Shown here piece after piece: positions 32,505-43,801 of a stretch of DNA of 64,000 bases. A model generated the notes under the pieces. The model did not search any database. It was not told the origin of the DNA and was given only the letters and a program-made list of their open reading frames with translations. The translations under genes were made by a program, and so were the position numbers. This DNA is from Uloborus plumipes. Lineage: Eukaryota; Arthropoda; Arachnida; Araneae; Uloboridae. The DNA lies in assembly GCA_038373865.1 (NCBI GenBank), contig JAXGGA010001026.1, forward strand, positions 1-64,000, read 5' to 3'. The stretch's first letter is position 1, and each line of letters begins with the position of its first letter.

Positions 32505-33718
32505 CTTTCTTCTATATCTAATATATAGAAGAAAGTATTGGTTTCGTGAAAATTTTCGAATGTCGAATTTTGACGGATTTGCACGTTTTGAGGTGCGCTG
32601 AGTCCATTTCGACCATTTTTAGAAAATGTCTGTCTGTCTGTCTGTGTGTGTGTGAGTCTGTATGTGTGTGACCAGTTTTTGTGGCCGCGCTAGAGCAAAA
32701 ACTACTGAATGAAATCGAACAAAAATTTTTTCACATATGTACCACCATGTGAACTGGTGCACCTGACTTTTTTTAGCGAATTCCTCCAAGGGGGGTGGAG
32801 CAATCGCACGTGTTCTGCGCGGGGGTGATTGCTATATCTCAGGAAGTAACTGGCGGAATCAAACGAAAATTGGTCCATAGATAGACCCTACTGAGTACAG
32901 GTGCTGATTCAATTTGTTTGTCAATATCTCCAAGGGGGGTGGAGCAATCGCACGTGTTCTGCGCAGGGGTGATTGCTATATCTCAGGAAGTAACCGGCGG
33001 AATCAAACGAAAATTGGTCCATAGGTAGACCCTACTGAGTACAGGTGCTGATTCAATTTGTTTGTCAATATCTTGAAGGGGGGTGGAGCAATCGCACGTG
33101 TTCTGCGCGGGGGTGACTGCTATATCTCAGGAAGTAACCGGCGGAATCAAACGAAAATTAGTCCATAGGTAGACCCTATTGAGTACAGGTGCTGATTCAA
33201 TTTGTGTGTCAATATCTCAAAGGGGGGTGGAGCAATCAAAAGTGCTTATTTTGTCACTGCACCTACTGTATCTCGGGAAATATTGCTGCGATTTGAATGA
33301 AATTTGGAATAACACTAACCCAATATGGAAGCAAGCATCGATTAAATTTTGGCGCCAATCGCCCCAGGGGGAGGGTGGGGTGATTTTTGCGCTTAGTCAA
33401 CAATGCGAAAAATTACTTCATTAAAAAATCGCTTTCACGCTATTTAATTATCAAAACAGCTGAAAACTTTCAATGATTTGAAATTTTTAACTGTTGCCAA
33501 TTTCTTTTTACTAACAAACAAAATGTTTGCAATTTATCTAAACAAGGCTTTTGCAATGATTTCCAATTTCGCTCATTGATTCTGCATTTGCAGGGTTATT
33601 ACGATAATTGGGAAATTGGCGCTGTCTCCAACTACTCGGGCGAGTACGTATTTTATTTTGTAACCGGAATTCATAAGATAGATATAGAAGAAAGTTTCGT
33701 GACGGCCACGACAGCTAG
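32505..33718 (+). mobile_element. Helitron-like non-autonomous element, copy 2
   Basis: It has the same termini as copy 1: the CTTTCTTCTATAT palindrome at the start and the CGTG-ACGGC-CACG hairpin plus CTAG at the end. Sequence identity with copy 1 is very high along the shared parts, so both are recent. It is about 140 bp longer because it holds three full tandem units (starting at 32792, 32936 and 33080) plus the shortened unit at 33224, against two plus one in copy 1. The left flank TTTTTA and the T-rich right flank agree with insertion between A and T. Confidence 0.75.
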
Positions 33719-33837
33719 TTTTTTTTTGAGCCGAAATGCGAAATTTTTATTTTAACTATGTATTTTTTTTCCTTACAATTTTTCTGGGTGGGCCCGGCCC
33801 ACCCGGCCCATAGTGAGGAGCCGCCCCTGATTGACAG

Positions 33838-36717
33838 AGAAAAAAACGTCAATATAGAGTCTAATGTTTTAAGTAACTAATTTGCACAGTGATAAAATCA
33901 TGTTGAGTTGTAAAAATCCCAAAAGAACGGCCAAAACTTTAGGAGAGAGGAAAAGTTCTGCGTGAAATAGACGCTTTAGAAATAGACGCGCAGTTCGCTG
34001 GACTATGATTCGCCATTGCCGGAATTCATTCACCAGAATGAGCCATGAATATTTAAGTTTTTGGAGGAAAACTTTTTTTGTCTGGGTGAGTTTAGTCTTA
34101 AATCAACTGGACTATACAGTGTATACAATGTACCGGAGTGCTGATTCTTTTACAACTAAAGTGCTGTGGAAAAACATCGTTTTGAGCAGTTTTGTCTCCC
34201 CTTCCATATCGAATATCTCTGTACTAACGCAATGGGACCATAGAGCTTATATACGTACTAGAGCGCGCGTTCCTTTATCCGTAAGGCAGAAACTGACTGT
34301 CAGCATGAGGAGAAAGTGGTGATCGCGTAAGAGGAGAGGGGTCTACAACTGGCATCTTCCTTGACCTATCATGATAAAGTCAAAAGTCCGTGTCTAACTC
34401 AGTTAGAGCCCCAATTTTGATCCAGGCGAAAAATAACCATATACTCTAAAAGAACGGGACGTAACATGACTCTCTACCTCCTTTCCAGCTTTGTGTTTTT
34501 CTCAATAGTTTTACAATTAGTGTTTGCTCCTACTTTGCTTAGTGACATTTCCCTCAATGTTTTCGTCCAATCTCATCCCAACTTCAGGCTGAAAATGCCA
34601 TTAAAGTACTCGAGAAACTCATCAGTTATTGTGTCTAAAACAAGAAACAATTCATCCATTTTCTTTGTAAAATCATCTTTGCTGTCAATGAGCTAAAGAG
34701 GCCAAAAAAAAAAGTAAAGGAAAAGAAAAGGGAAAAAAACACACACACGTGCCATTGCTTGTAAGTTTCATTAAGTTGTCAACGTTGCGGTTATACAAAC
34801 TGTGGGCCCCCGTCCCGCCCACCTGTCGATTGGGCACTTAGCACGCCATCGGACCCCCTTGTCTTGCTCGGTCGAGCGTTGAGATACAAGCGAAGTCACG
34901 AGTTTTATTTGTATTTCTTAAATTAAGTATCAGTGTCCTATGAAATGGGCCGCACTTGTGCGTGACTTGGAGGCCCTTTGGAGGGGGCTTTGATGACTGA
35001 CGCGATTCTTTTCTTCCATTAATTCCCGCCCTCCTCTTTTCTAGCCTTATTTTATGACCCCGTAAAAAAATTGAAACGTAATTATAACTGTAGTTATCAC
35101 TTTCATGCCTAATGACGTGTAAACTACACTTATTAGGCGTCTTCTTTTAATATACCAGTTGCACATCAGGTTGGGTTGTAACAAATTGTTACGTAGTTAT
35201 GGTTTTGCGTATTTTCCATCCTCTCTCCAAATAAGTGTTCTATCTATTTAGGGGGGAAAAAAACATCAAACTGTAAATATAAAGTGAAAAGCTATATCCG
35301 GTTGTTTTTTTCGTAGTAGCGTATTTTGTGCAAACTAATAGGTTGTGTTTTTTATGTAGGTCTAAAGAATGGGTTCCTTACAACTCGCAAGACATGAATG
35401 CATGTTTTTTTTTTTTTTTTTTTTGGCTTAATTGTTTTACTATGACAATCGACTTATTTTCAATCTTAGATAACCGTTTTGACAAATAACAAGTGAGCGG
35501 GCTGTATTTCTTGTGGTTTCTCTCTCGGGCCTGCTTGGCTGCCCTTTCATTCTTTGGAACAGAAACGGCATTTTGCATGAATGGTGCCGTACTCGGGCTC
35601 GAAGGGCGAATGGAAAGTCTCCACGCGTGATTACATTTCGCGAAGATAGAATCTTTTTTCCCAACTGTTGAGGCCTTGAAATCGAAATTCGACTGCACCA
35701 GAGCATGGCCGATGTCACGCATGCGGGAGCGGGATTACTGTTTGGATACAGAGTCGCCCAGGCGTTGCTGCATTGTCGACTGGATTACGAGGTTAATCCG
35801 CCGACTTTACTGTCTCACTGGCGTAATCGATCGGGCCTTTTCTCTTGAGTCAGATTTCACTTTTTGCGGGAGTTTCGTTTTTTGGAAAATGTGTTTTCTC
35901 TTTTTTCAAGGAGTTTCATTTTCGTAACACTCGCAGAAGTTTCAATAACGAACAGTTCGCGAAATTCGCGACAGCTAAAACGAACTCTTCAGACGCATCA
36001 GAATCGTGAAAACACTCTGTGCATACTGATTAGTTCTCACACATTCTTTGATCATAAATAGGCCTTAAATGCCGAAAATCCTACCTTTCAACGTCATTAG
36101 TTTTCTTGGGGACCACAGTTCTCTATATTTCTCGCATTTCATTGAAAAAGATAAAAATGTGAGTAGAAAAAAGTACATCGCATTTTTCATAAAAATAATT
36201 GGAAAATCACCACAGAAGGTTCACTGTCAAAATTTATTAGTCAAACAAATGTAGGCGTGTCGTTAAATTATTATTTACAATCTTTTTAACCTGTTCAAGC
36301 ATGTTGGCTACGCGTTGAGATCATTTTTTCCCCCTTCGTTTCAAATTTTATTATTATTATTGGCTAAAACAATGATGGAATCAAATAAAGTCCCCATGCT
36401 ACAAAGGTTTGAGGACCCGTTAAAAGTGCTCCCCCTACAGTTGTAAAAAGCTGCAATGCTAGTCTTCGACAAGATTTTTACATGGAATGGTCGTAATATC
36501 AGCCATTTTCAAATTACGAACTAATTGTTTATATTACTGCAATTAGCTCAACATTAATTTTATTAAAAATAGTAATAAATAAATGGTGGAAGTGGCAATG
36601 AAGCTCACGAAGCATTCGATCAACTGCGGAAAATATATAAATAAATAACCGATTAAATATAAATAAGTTAATGAACAAGTATGTAAATAAATGGATATCT
36701 GAATAAGTGAATGAAAC
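33838..36717. other. No supported gene; contains a candidate regulatory island
   Basis: Mixed AT-rich DNA. The block 34800-34930 is GC-richer (GGGCCCCCGTCCCGCCCACC) and 35500-35960 is CpG-rich and unique-looking (listed separately). A 20-nt T-run lies at about 35405. Frames of about 105-114 codons at 34005-34322 (+) and 35378-35722 (-) show no recognisable domain. Confidence 0.45.
35500..35960. promoter_or_regulatory. CpG-rich island with three GGATTA (K50 homeodomain-type) sites
   Basis: GGATTA occurs at 35733-35738 and 35783-35788, and its reverse complement TAATCC at 35795-35800. The last two form an inverted pair with a 6-bp gap. TAATCC is the known core for K50 homeodomains (Otx, Bicoid, Goosecoid, Pitx). 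The stretch is CpG-rich, looks unique here and has no transposon ends. It is a candidate enhancer only; a few such hexamers are expected by chance in any kilobase of AT-rich DNA. Confidence 0.3.
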
Positions 36718-36929
36718 AAATGAAAAGGCAAGTAGATAAAGGTAATATGGGACAATTTTTGAAACTTACTTTTTACCATGGATGAAAGTGATAAGTCCAT
36801 CAGTATCATGTTCCTTTAGTCCCATAAATAGTTGATAATTAAGAATATGACCCCGTTTTACCCGTTAAGAAAAATCCATTAAAAAGAATAACACAACATT
36901 TTTTTGAAAGTCACTTGCCCCTTCAAATG
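36718..36929. mobile_element. MITE with GGGGCAAGTGGATAAA ends (copy 2)
   Basis: The left arm AAGGCAAGTAGATAAAGGTA with ATATGGGACAATTTTTG and the right terminus CACTTGCCCCTTCAAAT match the copy at 10077-10683. CTTACTTTTTACCATGGATG also corresponds, inverted, to an inner block of that copy. No target duplication is clear. Confidence 0.6.
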
Positions 36930-37514
36930 AATAAAAAATATGAATACAAGAATGAATGGCCATCAAAACAAATTCAAAATAAAATAAAATCTTCGTATTT
37001 CTCAAGCTGGTCTTAGTGGAGTTACCACAGGGCGTGGGATATTTTGGGGCAGTGATGAGAGCACATCCCAGAATGTTTCTGGGAGTGGAGTCAGAGAGAG
37101 CGTAATGAGCAAGTGGAAGGAATTCGCGAAGGTCATCATTCATCCCAGACTCCTTTTTGCGCTCATCAGCATAATGAGAGGAAGCGGCCGCATCCGCTCG
37201 CTGCCTCCTTTTAATGAGCGCGACGGACGCGGGGGCTTTTCTCAATCGCCTGCTGCCCCAGTTCGCCCCCGGTGGAGAAAGACCTGTTGCTTTATATATT
37301 CTATCTGCATACGTGCGATGACCAGTTTGGTTTTTCCTCAAAATAGGACATTTGACAACTTCAGGCTGCCTTTTTTTACTGGAAATTTAGTGATTTCAGA
37401 AAAGAGCAGAAATGAAGTGTCAATAAAAGAAGAAAAACTCGTATGAAGTCAAACTATGTATTGGTTGAAAAATTGCTTAAATAATTCTACTTAGATACCA
37501 TCCATTTTGTTATT
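36930..37514. other. No supported gene; GC-richer block
   Basis: The block 37000-37330 is CpG-richer (GAAGCGGCCGCATCCGCTCG near 37180) with open frames on both strands (113 codons on plus, 158 on minus). Both frames look like consequences of base composition: no domain is recognised and neither has splice or promoter context. Confidence 0.4.
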
Positions 37515-37585
37515 TCAGCGTTCCGCAACGTTTTGCAGGAACAACAGGACTAGTTATCCGAAAGCGGAGCGGTCCCGTTTTCTCC
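37515..37585 (+). repeat. Diverged direct repeat (partner ~39550-39625)
   Basis: The order of words AGCGTTCCGCAACGTTTT, GGAACA, AAAGCGGAGCG and GTCCCGTT recurs at 39555-39621 as AGCGTTTCGAAACTGTTTTC, GGGACA, AAAGCGGGTCG and GTCCCGTT. The two copies bracket the pogo-like element 37624-38928 and the 92-bp tandem. The family is unknown to me. Confidence 0.5.
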
Positions 37586-37623
37586 TGTCCCGTTCAGAAC
37601 GGGGCACATAGTCACCTTATATA

Positions 37624-38928
37624 GGGGTGGTTCGGGTAAGTGGGACACCCCCATTAAAACTGAACTGCGCATATAGTTTTTACACTTTTTTGTACTGATC
37701 ATGTCAAATTGCATCACAGTGATTGCTTTTGTATATACTTGGATTCCATGTAACTTTTTTTAGATCATATAATTTATGGCAAAAAAATTTTCAAAAAAAA
37801 AATTTTTTTTTGCGAGTTCAAGAAACATTTTTCAAAAAATTGTTTTCATGTTAGTTTTTATTATTTTTTCTATGTTCATCAAGTTTTTTTGTAGAGTTTA
37901 AACTAAAGTACACATTGAAATAAGAATTTTTATGCAAAGTATTATTAATAAGTGTTTAAGAAGAGGTGTCCCACTTACCCCTTGGTTTTTCGCTATTAGG
38001 GTAAGTGGACCCCCTCACTATGGTGTAAGTGGGCCCCCTCATAATAATGATGATTTCAAAATGAAAAGTAGTTTTGATGAAGCAATTTCTACGATAAAAT
38101 GAAAGATAATTATGGAGACCTAGAAGAAATTGATGGTTTAGCTACAAAAACTGCCAAAGCTGGTAACTATGTATTTGTGAAACTTGCATCAAGGAAAACC
38201 ATAAAGTATTATGAAGGTCGAATTTTAAAATATGATACAAATGAAAAAAATACTGAACAATTTGATAGAAAGAATAGAAATAGCTACACTTTTTATTGGT
38301 TGGATGTTAGAATTATAACTGTGGATGAAATCATAACGTTTCCTACTAAGAAATCTTCAAATAGACGCTGCCATTAAGTGTTTCCATTTTCTTCCACCCT
38401 ATTTTTTTTTCCTATTTTACCAAAATTGATCTTAATCGACTCCATTATGTTTGATCAACATTAAATTATATGTAAAAGCAAAAAATACGCCAAACAGCTT
38501 TTAATGAATTTTACAGGCACTATTGTTTTGTATTCCGCTTTATAATTTTCTGTCATACACATTTAAATGTAAGTAGATATCTCATTAATGGATACATGTA
38601 CAGAAAAATGTTCCCATACAATAGTGAATACTTTGTCAGGTAGGACCCATAAACCCCTTTCCAAAATATGCTCGCTTTAAATATAAATAAATGGGGGTGG
38701 CCCACTTACCCCTTCCTACGGCGTAAGTGGGTCCCCCACGCCATTTTGTAAAGAATACGATGGTTAAAAATATTTAAAGCCTATTTTTCGGAAATAATGC
38801 TGAACTTGTGTTCATTAATAATGTCCAAGATAAAATAAGTCGAAAAATTTAAGCTGTTTTGCTTTAAAACTATACGGCTTTAAAAACGAACTGTTCTAAA
38901 AAGGGGGCCCACTTACCCTAACCAACCC
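37624..38928. mobile_element. pogo/Tc1-mariner-like element, TA-flanked, GGGTAAGTGGG ends
   Basis: TA lies at 37622-37623 and 38929-38930. The inverted ends are GGGGTGGTTCGGGTAAGTGG and GGGTTGGTTAGGGTAAGTGG. The GTAAGTGGG-type word recurs inside both ends (GTGTCCCACTTACCCC near 37968, GGGTAAGTGGACCCC at 38000, CACTTACCCCTTCCTACG near 38703), so the termini contain multiple copies of a likely transposase-binding motif. The element is 1305 bp and keeps a remnant of coding sequence at 38099-38377. It is non-autonomous. Confidence 0.8.
38099..38377 (+). pseudogene. Remnant of a transposase C-terminus (pogo/DDE type), tentative
   Basis: The frame encodes 92 residues including AGNYVFVKLASRKTIKYYEG, DRKNRNSYTFYWLDV and VDEIITFPTKK. 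The order (a G-[DN]-[WYF]-V-x-V-K strand, a KYYxG strand, a basic turn, then a D-[IV]-I block) resembles the C-terminal tail that follows the DDE core in pogo-type transposases of invertebrates, as far as I can judge by eye. Catalytic domain and DNA-binding HTH are missing. Coding-like text also precedes it in another frame and continues past the stop (VFPFSST). A similar remnant is at 57817-58214. Confidence 0.5.
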
Positions 38929-38999
38929 TATCAGTTATTTTCGCTCATTGATAACGTGACCAATTTACTTGTTTCGTAAAGCTTGACGAGAAAAAAAGG

Positions 39000-39183
39000 T
39001 CTTTACATTTTAATTCATTATTATTGTCATCATTATTTAAATTTCCCGGTAACTGTGTTAAAGAATGATTAAACATAATAATTAGATAAATTCTTTACAT
39101 TTTAATTCATTATTATTGTCATCATTATTTAAATTTCCCGGTAACTGTGTTAATGAATGATTAAACATAATAATTAGATAAAT
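39000..39183 (+). repeat. Perfectly spaced tandem duplication, 92 bp x 2
   Basis: Unit 1 (39000-39091) and unit 2 (39092-39183) both run from TCTTTACATTTTAATTCATT to ATAATAATTAGATAAAT. They differ at about one position (GTTAAAGAATG versus GTTAATGAATG), so the duplication is recent. It does not code. Confidence 0.95.
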
Positions 39184-39549
39184 GCAGTATTTTTGTAGTT
39201 TGTATTCATTTATGAAAAAACTGGGATTACCACATTAAAATGAAGAATTATTGATAAATCATTTTTCCTAAATAGCAACTTTGTTGAAGTTAGATGTCGA
39301 TTTCAAAAAAGAATGAAATAAAATGACAACACAAATGTTACTACTGCCTTTTTTTGGTAGTCCACAACTTATTCATAAGAAAAGTGACCTGTCGTACTCT
39401 TACTTCACTGTTAACAAGTGCTGGGCAAATACAAAATATGTTCGGTAATTATAATGCACTTGTTCGTGCTATTCAAAAGTATTGGTAGTAGTCAAGTCTT
39501 TTTTTTTTTTTTTCATAAGTTGACTTCCTGCGTCTTTCACAAAACGGAA

Positions 39550-39625
39550 CATTTTAGCGTTTCGAAACTGTTTTCGGGGACAGCCTGATAGGACAGCTAA
39601 AAGCGGGTCGTGTGGTCCCGTTATT
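39550..39625 (+). repeat. Diverged direct repeat (partner ~37515-37585)
   Basis: AGCGTTTCGAAACTG, GGACAGCCTGATAGG, AAAGCGGGTCG and GTCCCGTT line up with the block at 37515. No outer borders are visible. Confidence 0.5.
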
Positions 39626-41445
39626 TATGCGTCCCCTCTTTTATACATTTTTCTCAAATGTAGATCGATTTTTAAAAATCATAACAAAGTATAGGACAAT
39701 TAAGGTTTTGACTATTGCCTATGCATCACTGTTTCAGAGGTTATTTGCCGATAAAATTTTTGTACTGTACTTTTTGTTTCTCTCATACTTTTCATAACAC
39801 CTGCTTTTCAAATACAACCTGTGGGGTTCTGTAAGAGAAATCTAATACCCTCTAACAAGAAGGGAGTGAGCGTAGAACTGTGTGTGAAACTTCCAAGGTC
39901 ACTTGTTACCTGTGGTGTCGTTTTCCTGAAAGTGTAATAAAACATTAGGGGTTGAGAACGGGGCCCATCGCAGGGAACTTCATTTGCAGTCTTGTGTTGA
40001 CTTCATACAAGTTGATTGAATTCCCTTTTGATTGATAATTAAAATTCTAGATTTCATCTGAACTGGAAGTTATAAAAATGTCACACAAAAGGAATAACGT
40101 TACAGAAACAACAACGTAACATTTTTAAATCCTAGAAACAACTTAAACTGAATGTTGACGAACAAAGATGCTACTCCAAAGATTTGCTTTTCTTTATGCA
40201 TTTTGTCTGTTTTCTTCTAAATCTGATTGATCTAAATTAGAGAATTTTCTTTATACATCTCTCTCACTCTTGAAAGTGCACGAACATCTTGACTTTGAAT
40301 TGCGGTGGAGGAGTTGCTGTTTTTGATGTAAAATGATTGTTTTATTATGTTAGACACAATTATTTTACTTTATTTTACTTCAAATCTAAGAGCAATGACG
40401 AATTCCGTCCGGTCGTGATCGAAAGACGTAATACTGGATTTCGCAAGTTCAGATTCATCACGAGCCAATGTCGAAATACATTCTCATTTTTGTTTAAAGA
40501 TTTTAATGTGACACCTTGCGTCATCCTTTGAAATTAGATCCATTTTTAATGGCTTTAGAACAGTGAAATCATACGTGCTGATTGTTCGTTGATTTTATTC
40601 AGCCAGTATGTTAATGCATGTTGAATGACAATATCTGGGGTACTTTTCGAGGAAAATATATATTTTTTTTTTGGTATAGTCGTGAAGAAAAGTATTGATA
40701 GAATAAGAATAAAATTGTCACCTTTCCTAAAACGCAGTAAGTTTCATTGCTAAAACCAGGACTGCGGAGCCGAAAGTAAGGTGATGACTCTGACTCGTGG
40801 AGTTTTAAAGCCTCTGAATCCAGCTCATTTTCCCAAAATTAATCGGATCCGACTCTTTGGCCCTGATGAAACCATTGTAGGTGTACCAGATGGCTTATCT
40901 GGTATTCGTTCTCTTCGACAAAAATATTTACGTTGAATGTTTGAGGTGGAGAAATGAGAAATCGAAAAAAATCTTTATATAATTGACTCACTCTGCGTCG
41001 ATTTTGATAAAAGTACTTTTGATGGGGGAAAGGGGGAAGTACAAATCTGGAATAGGTTGCAAACTGAATATTAACATCATTTTTAACTTTTCGTTTATTC
41101 CTTGTTTTGACTACAAATCAAATCAGTCTATTCTTTAGGTATTTAAATCAAAGTTACATTTTAATGGTTATCATACATAGATCCTAAGATACCTCGTTTT
41201 GTATAAACTATATACCTTGCTGTCTAATCCTCCCTGTATATATTATTTTCTGCTCATGTTTGTGTAATGTATCATTTATATGTCCGATAGTATACGCGGA
41301 ATTATCTCCCCTCTCATATTAATTTTTTTTTGCTAGGTCACTGAATCGCGTAACTTATAAGTTACTTCTCACAGGTCTCACGTAGCTGCCCGAAATCCTG
41401 CTTTTACCGTGGCTTACTGTTACTGTCGTGATTTAGCTTCAGAGT
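39626..41445. other. No supported gene; one GACTCC-family fragment
   Basis: AT-rich DNA. The block 40755-40870 (TGACTCTGACTCGTGGAG, TTTTAAAGCCTCTGAATCC, GGATCCGACTCTTTGG) belongs to the GACTCCGACTCC-type degenerate repeat also seen at 47400-47630 and in an array at 62998-63500. Nothing else has visible borders. Confidence 0.5.
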
Positions 41446-42385
41446 CAGTGGCGGAATCAACCTACTTACTTTCGGCAAACTCGTAAAACCCACCGCAACC
41501 ACCCGCGGAGTAGTTTTCCCCATAATCAGCTGAATCCCAATTGCATCTTCCTTTTCCTTTACATCCCCGCTGCCATTTTCGCCAGGAGGAGGAGCATTAC
41601 GTAATTCAGCTAGACTAATTGGAGATGGATTACATTTTCTAATAATGGTTCTATTTCAGCACTTTGGTACCACCAGAGCCGCATTTATAAACCAACTGAC
41701 TCTCATCCTGCCCTTAGTTCTCACTTTTAATTTCCGTAAATTTATCTATTTTCTGTATCATGCAGTCACATTAAAAATTGGTAAATGGATACATTCAAAA
41801 ATTAAAATTTATCACTTCGTAACGTAACACTTCAGCCGATAAGACAGGAAATAGATGAACTTTCTTCTTGAGTTGCTATTTTATTGTGAATGAAAATTTT
41901 TTGTGGACATTCAAACTAAAATTTGACTATACTACATTGCAATCTTTCTTGACAACAACATCGTGACGTTTGCGTGACGTTAGCCTATGAAAAACGAGCT
42001 AGATAAAACGTTACAGCCTACTTGACGAATTAGAGGAAATCGCTGACTGCTTGTGAGCTCTTATTGGCTCCGCCCGTAGTGACGTTCAGTGTCAAGTTAA
42101 GTTGCATTTAGGTATATCAAGTCTCAACAATAAGTAACGTACGAATATTGCGTATTTCGTTACATGCCGTAAAAGTTTTCTAAGAACATGCGATGCTTCT
42201 AATTATGACATGTTAGCCTTAGAAATAAACGCGATATTATTCATTCAGTATTATCAGATACAGAGTCGAATTTACCGTTTCGCAATTGCAAGGGGCGTAA
42301 GAAGGCTCAAAATGAACAGGAAAAATATTTTGCGTAATTTTATCCATCTCTAACGGGCCAACTTAAACCTATAAATCTGCCACTG
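41446..42385. mobile_element. Possible hAT-like element without intact TSD
   Basis: The left end CAGTGGCGGAATCAACC and, inverted, the right end CAGTGGCAGATTTATAGG agree over CAGTGGC-GA-T. The flanking octamers TTCAGAGT and ACCGGATA do not match, so the borders are uncertain. Inside is a small tandem GTGACGTTTGC / GTGACGTTAGC near 41965. No transposase frame is present. Confidence 0.4.
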
Positions 42386-42881
42386 ACCGGATACGTTGTT
42401 TCATACTTTTGTTTGCACCCCTATGAATTTGCTTTAAAGTCCTTTTGCCAATCCTTGCATGTCCAATAGATATTCAATTCTTTCAATTCGATAGATCTTG
42501 TAAGGAAACTTGGTTGGGGCAGTGGATTGTTTTATTTATTTATTTATTTTTTATTTTTTAAAATTAGTTAATTTCTTTATTTTGCTGTCTATGTATTTGT
42601 CAATTCAGTTCATTATGTTTACCAAACCAAACAATTTCATACTTTTTAACTGATTCACCTTTAGAATGTGCATTGCGATGTTGCAACGCAGCTAAATTAT
42701 TTCGTAAAGCTATTGACAAATTCTCCTCTTACTTCCTCCATCTTTCCCACTACACTTTCTCACATATACCCTTAGCTATCACCTTGAATGTGACAATGTA
42801 AGGTAAACACGCTAAACAGTGTTAAAAAACATAATTCTCTGAAACTCCCGTTTGAATATTCATTTGTTTTTTCCTTCTTGT

Positions 42882-43290
42882 CATAGACGGATGGTGCACC
42901 TAAAAAGTGGGCGATCGAAAGAAGTTGAGGGGTAGGGGGCAGCATATTTCAACTTTTTTTTCCTCAAAAATTTGACTATATTACTGGATTTTAGCATTAT
43001 TGATTAAACGCCTTCTAAAATATGCAAAAAACGGCCTCGAAAATCACGACGGATGACCACCGTAGACCTCCCCCCCTTCCGATTCAAAGTTCAATTTTTA
43101 TGAAAAAACATTAAAAAATACTATCTTTTTTTAATATTCAGCTTCTATTTTCGGGAAATTAATCAATCCACTGAGTAAAAAAATCATTTTTCACTTGATT
43201 ATTACTTTTTAACTCTGAAAAATGAGGGGACAAGTTCCTTATGCTTTTGGAAGTGAGGGGGCAGTCACCACCCTGCACGAGTCACCTATG
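42882..43290. mobile_element. hAT-like MITE, CATAG ends, 8-bp TSD CTTCTTGT
   Basis: Perfect octamers CTTCTTGT at 42874-42881 and 43291-43298. The ends are CATAGACGGATGGTGCACC and, inverted, CATAGGTGACTCGTGCAGGG. At 409 bp it is non-coding. The CA start with an 8-bp duplication fits the hAT pattern although the end sequence differs from the CAGTGGCG group. Confidence 0.8.
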
Positions 43291-43399
43291 CTTCTTGTTG
43301 TACTTTCACTGTGACGTACGTGGTACTAACACTTTCACACATATTTAAAAAAAAAAAGCATAATGTGGTAGGCATTCCGAAGTTTCTTTTAGCTATTAC

Positions 43400-43793
43400 G
43401 ACACTGCGGTTTTCGTTCGTAGATGTTTCTAATTGGTGAAGCTTCGGCTGAATGATTCAATTGAGATTCTCAACCGCGGAAAGGGTTAATCGCTGGACAC
43501 CGCGACTGCGTTCGGCCTCGGTCGGTGGAATCATTGTCTGAGGTGGGGAAGGAAGTAAGAGAATCGGTCATCACGGTGACCGCGATTTCCCGCTAAAAGA
43601 AGGTCAGCCTCGTGAGGCAGATTGGGTCAGTGTTACGGGCTAGCTGGACACCGGATCCTGTTCGTGGTTCTGCTCCTTGTGAAGTGGTCATCGGTAGACG
43701 AAAACGATTTTAAAACGCCGTCGAGGTCGAGTAGTGACCAGCAGGATCAGCGATTTGTATTCCGGTTTATTAGTCCTTCGCTTTGAGATCGAG
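43400..43793. promoter_or_regulatory. CpG-rich unique-looking island, later invaded by a hAT-like element
   Basis: This stretch is CpG-rich (CTGGACACCGCGACTGCG near 43493) and ends at the target duplication of the hAT-like copy B; the same island resumes after 45707 for a short distance. It contains an inverted GGTCA / TGACC pair with a 6-bp gap (43566-43581) and an E2F-type word TTTCCCGC (43586-43593). This is a candidate regulatory sequence or an exon fragment; no frame is convincing. Confidence 0.3.
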
Positions 43794-43801
43794 TCTCCGA
43801 C

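Larger units (their letters stand above)
28145..33829. mobile_element. hAT-like element, 5.7 kb, host of four nested insertions, TSD ATTGACAG
   Basis: Octamers ATTGACAG at 28137-28144 and 33830-33837 bound inverted ends CAGTGGCGGCTC and CAGGGGCGGCTC. Subterminal GGGTGGGCCCG recurs inverted at the right end. Inside sit a TTAA-flanked element (29060-29757), a second hAT-like element (30190-32125) that carries a Helitron-like element, and another Helitron-like copy (32505-33718). Without these the element is roughly 1.8 kb. No intact transposase is seen; the 89-codon frame at 28381-28650 is unrecognised. It is the oldest layer of the nest. Confidence 0.88.

Noticed and set aside
36865..37341. 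158-codon minus-strand open frame, the longest in the window
   Set aside because: It crosses the edge of a MITE at 36718-36929 and a GC-rich block, reads as unrelated text in its two halves, and has no recognisable motif.
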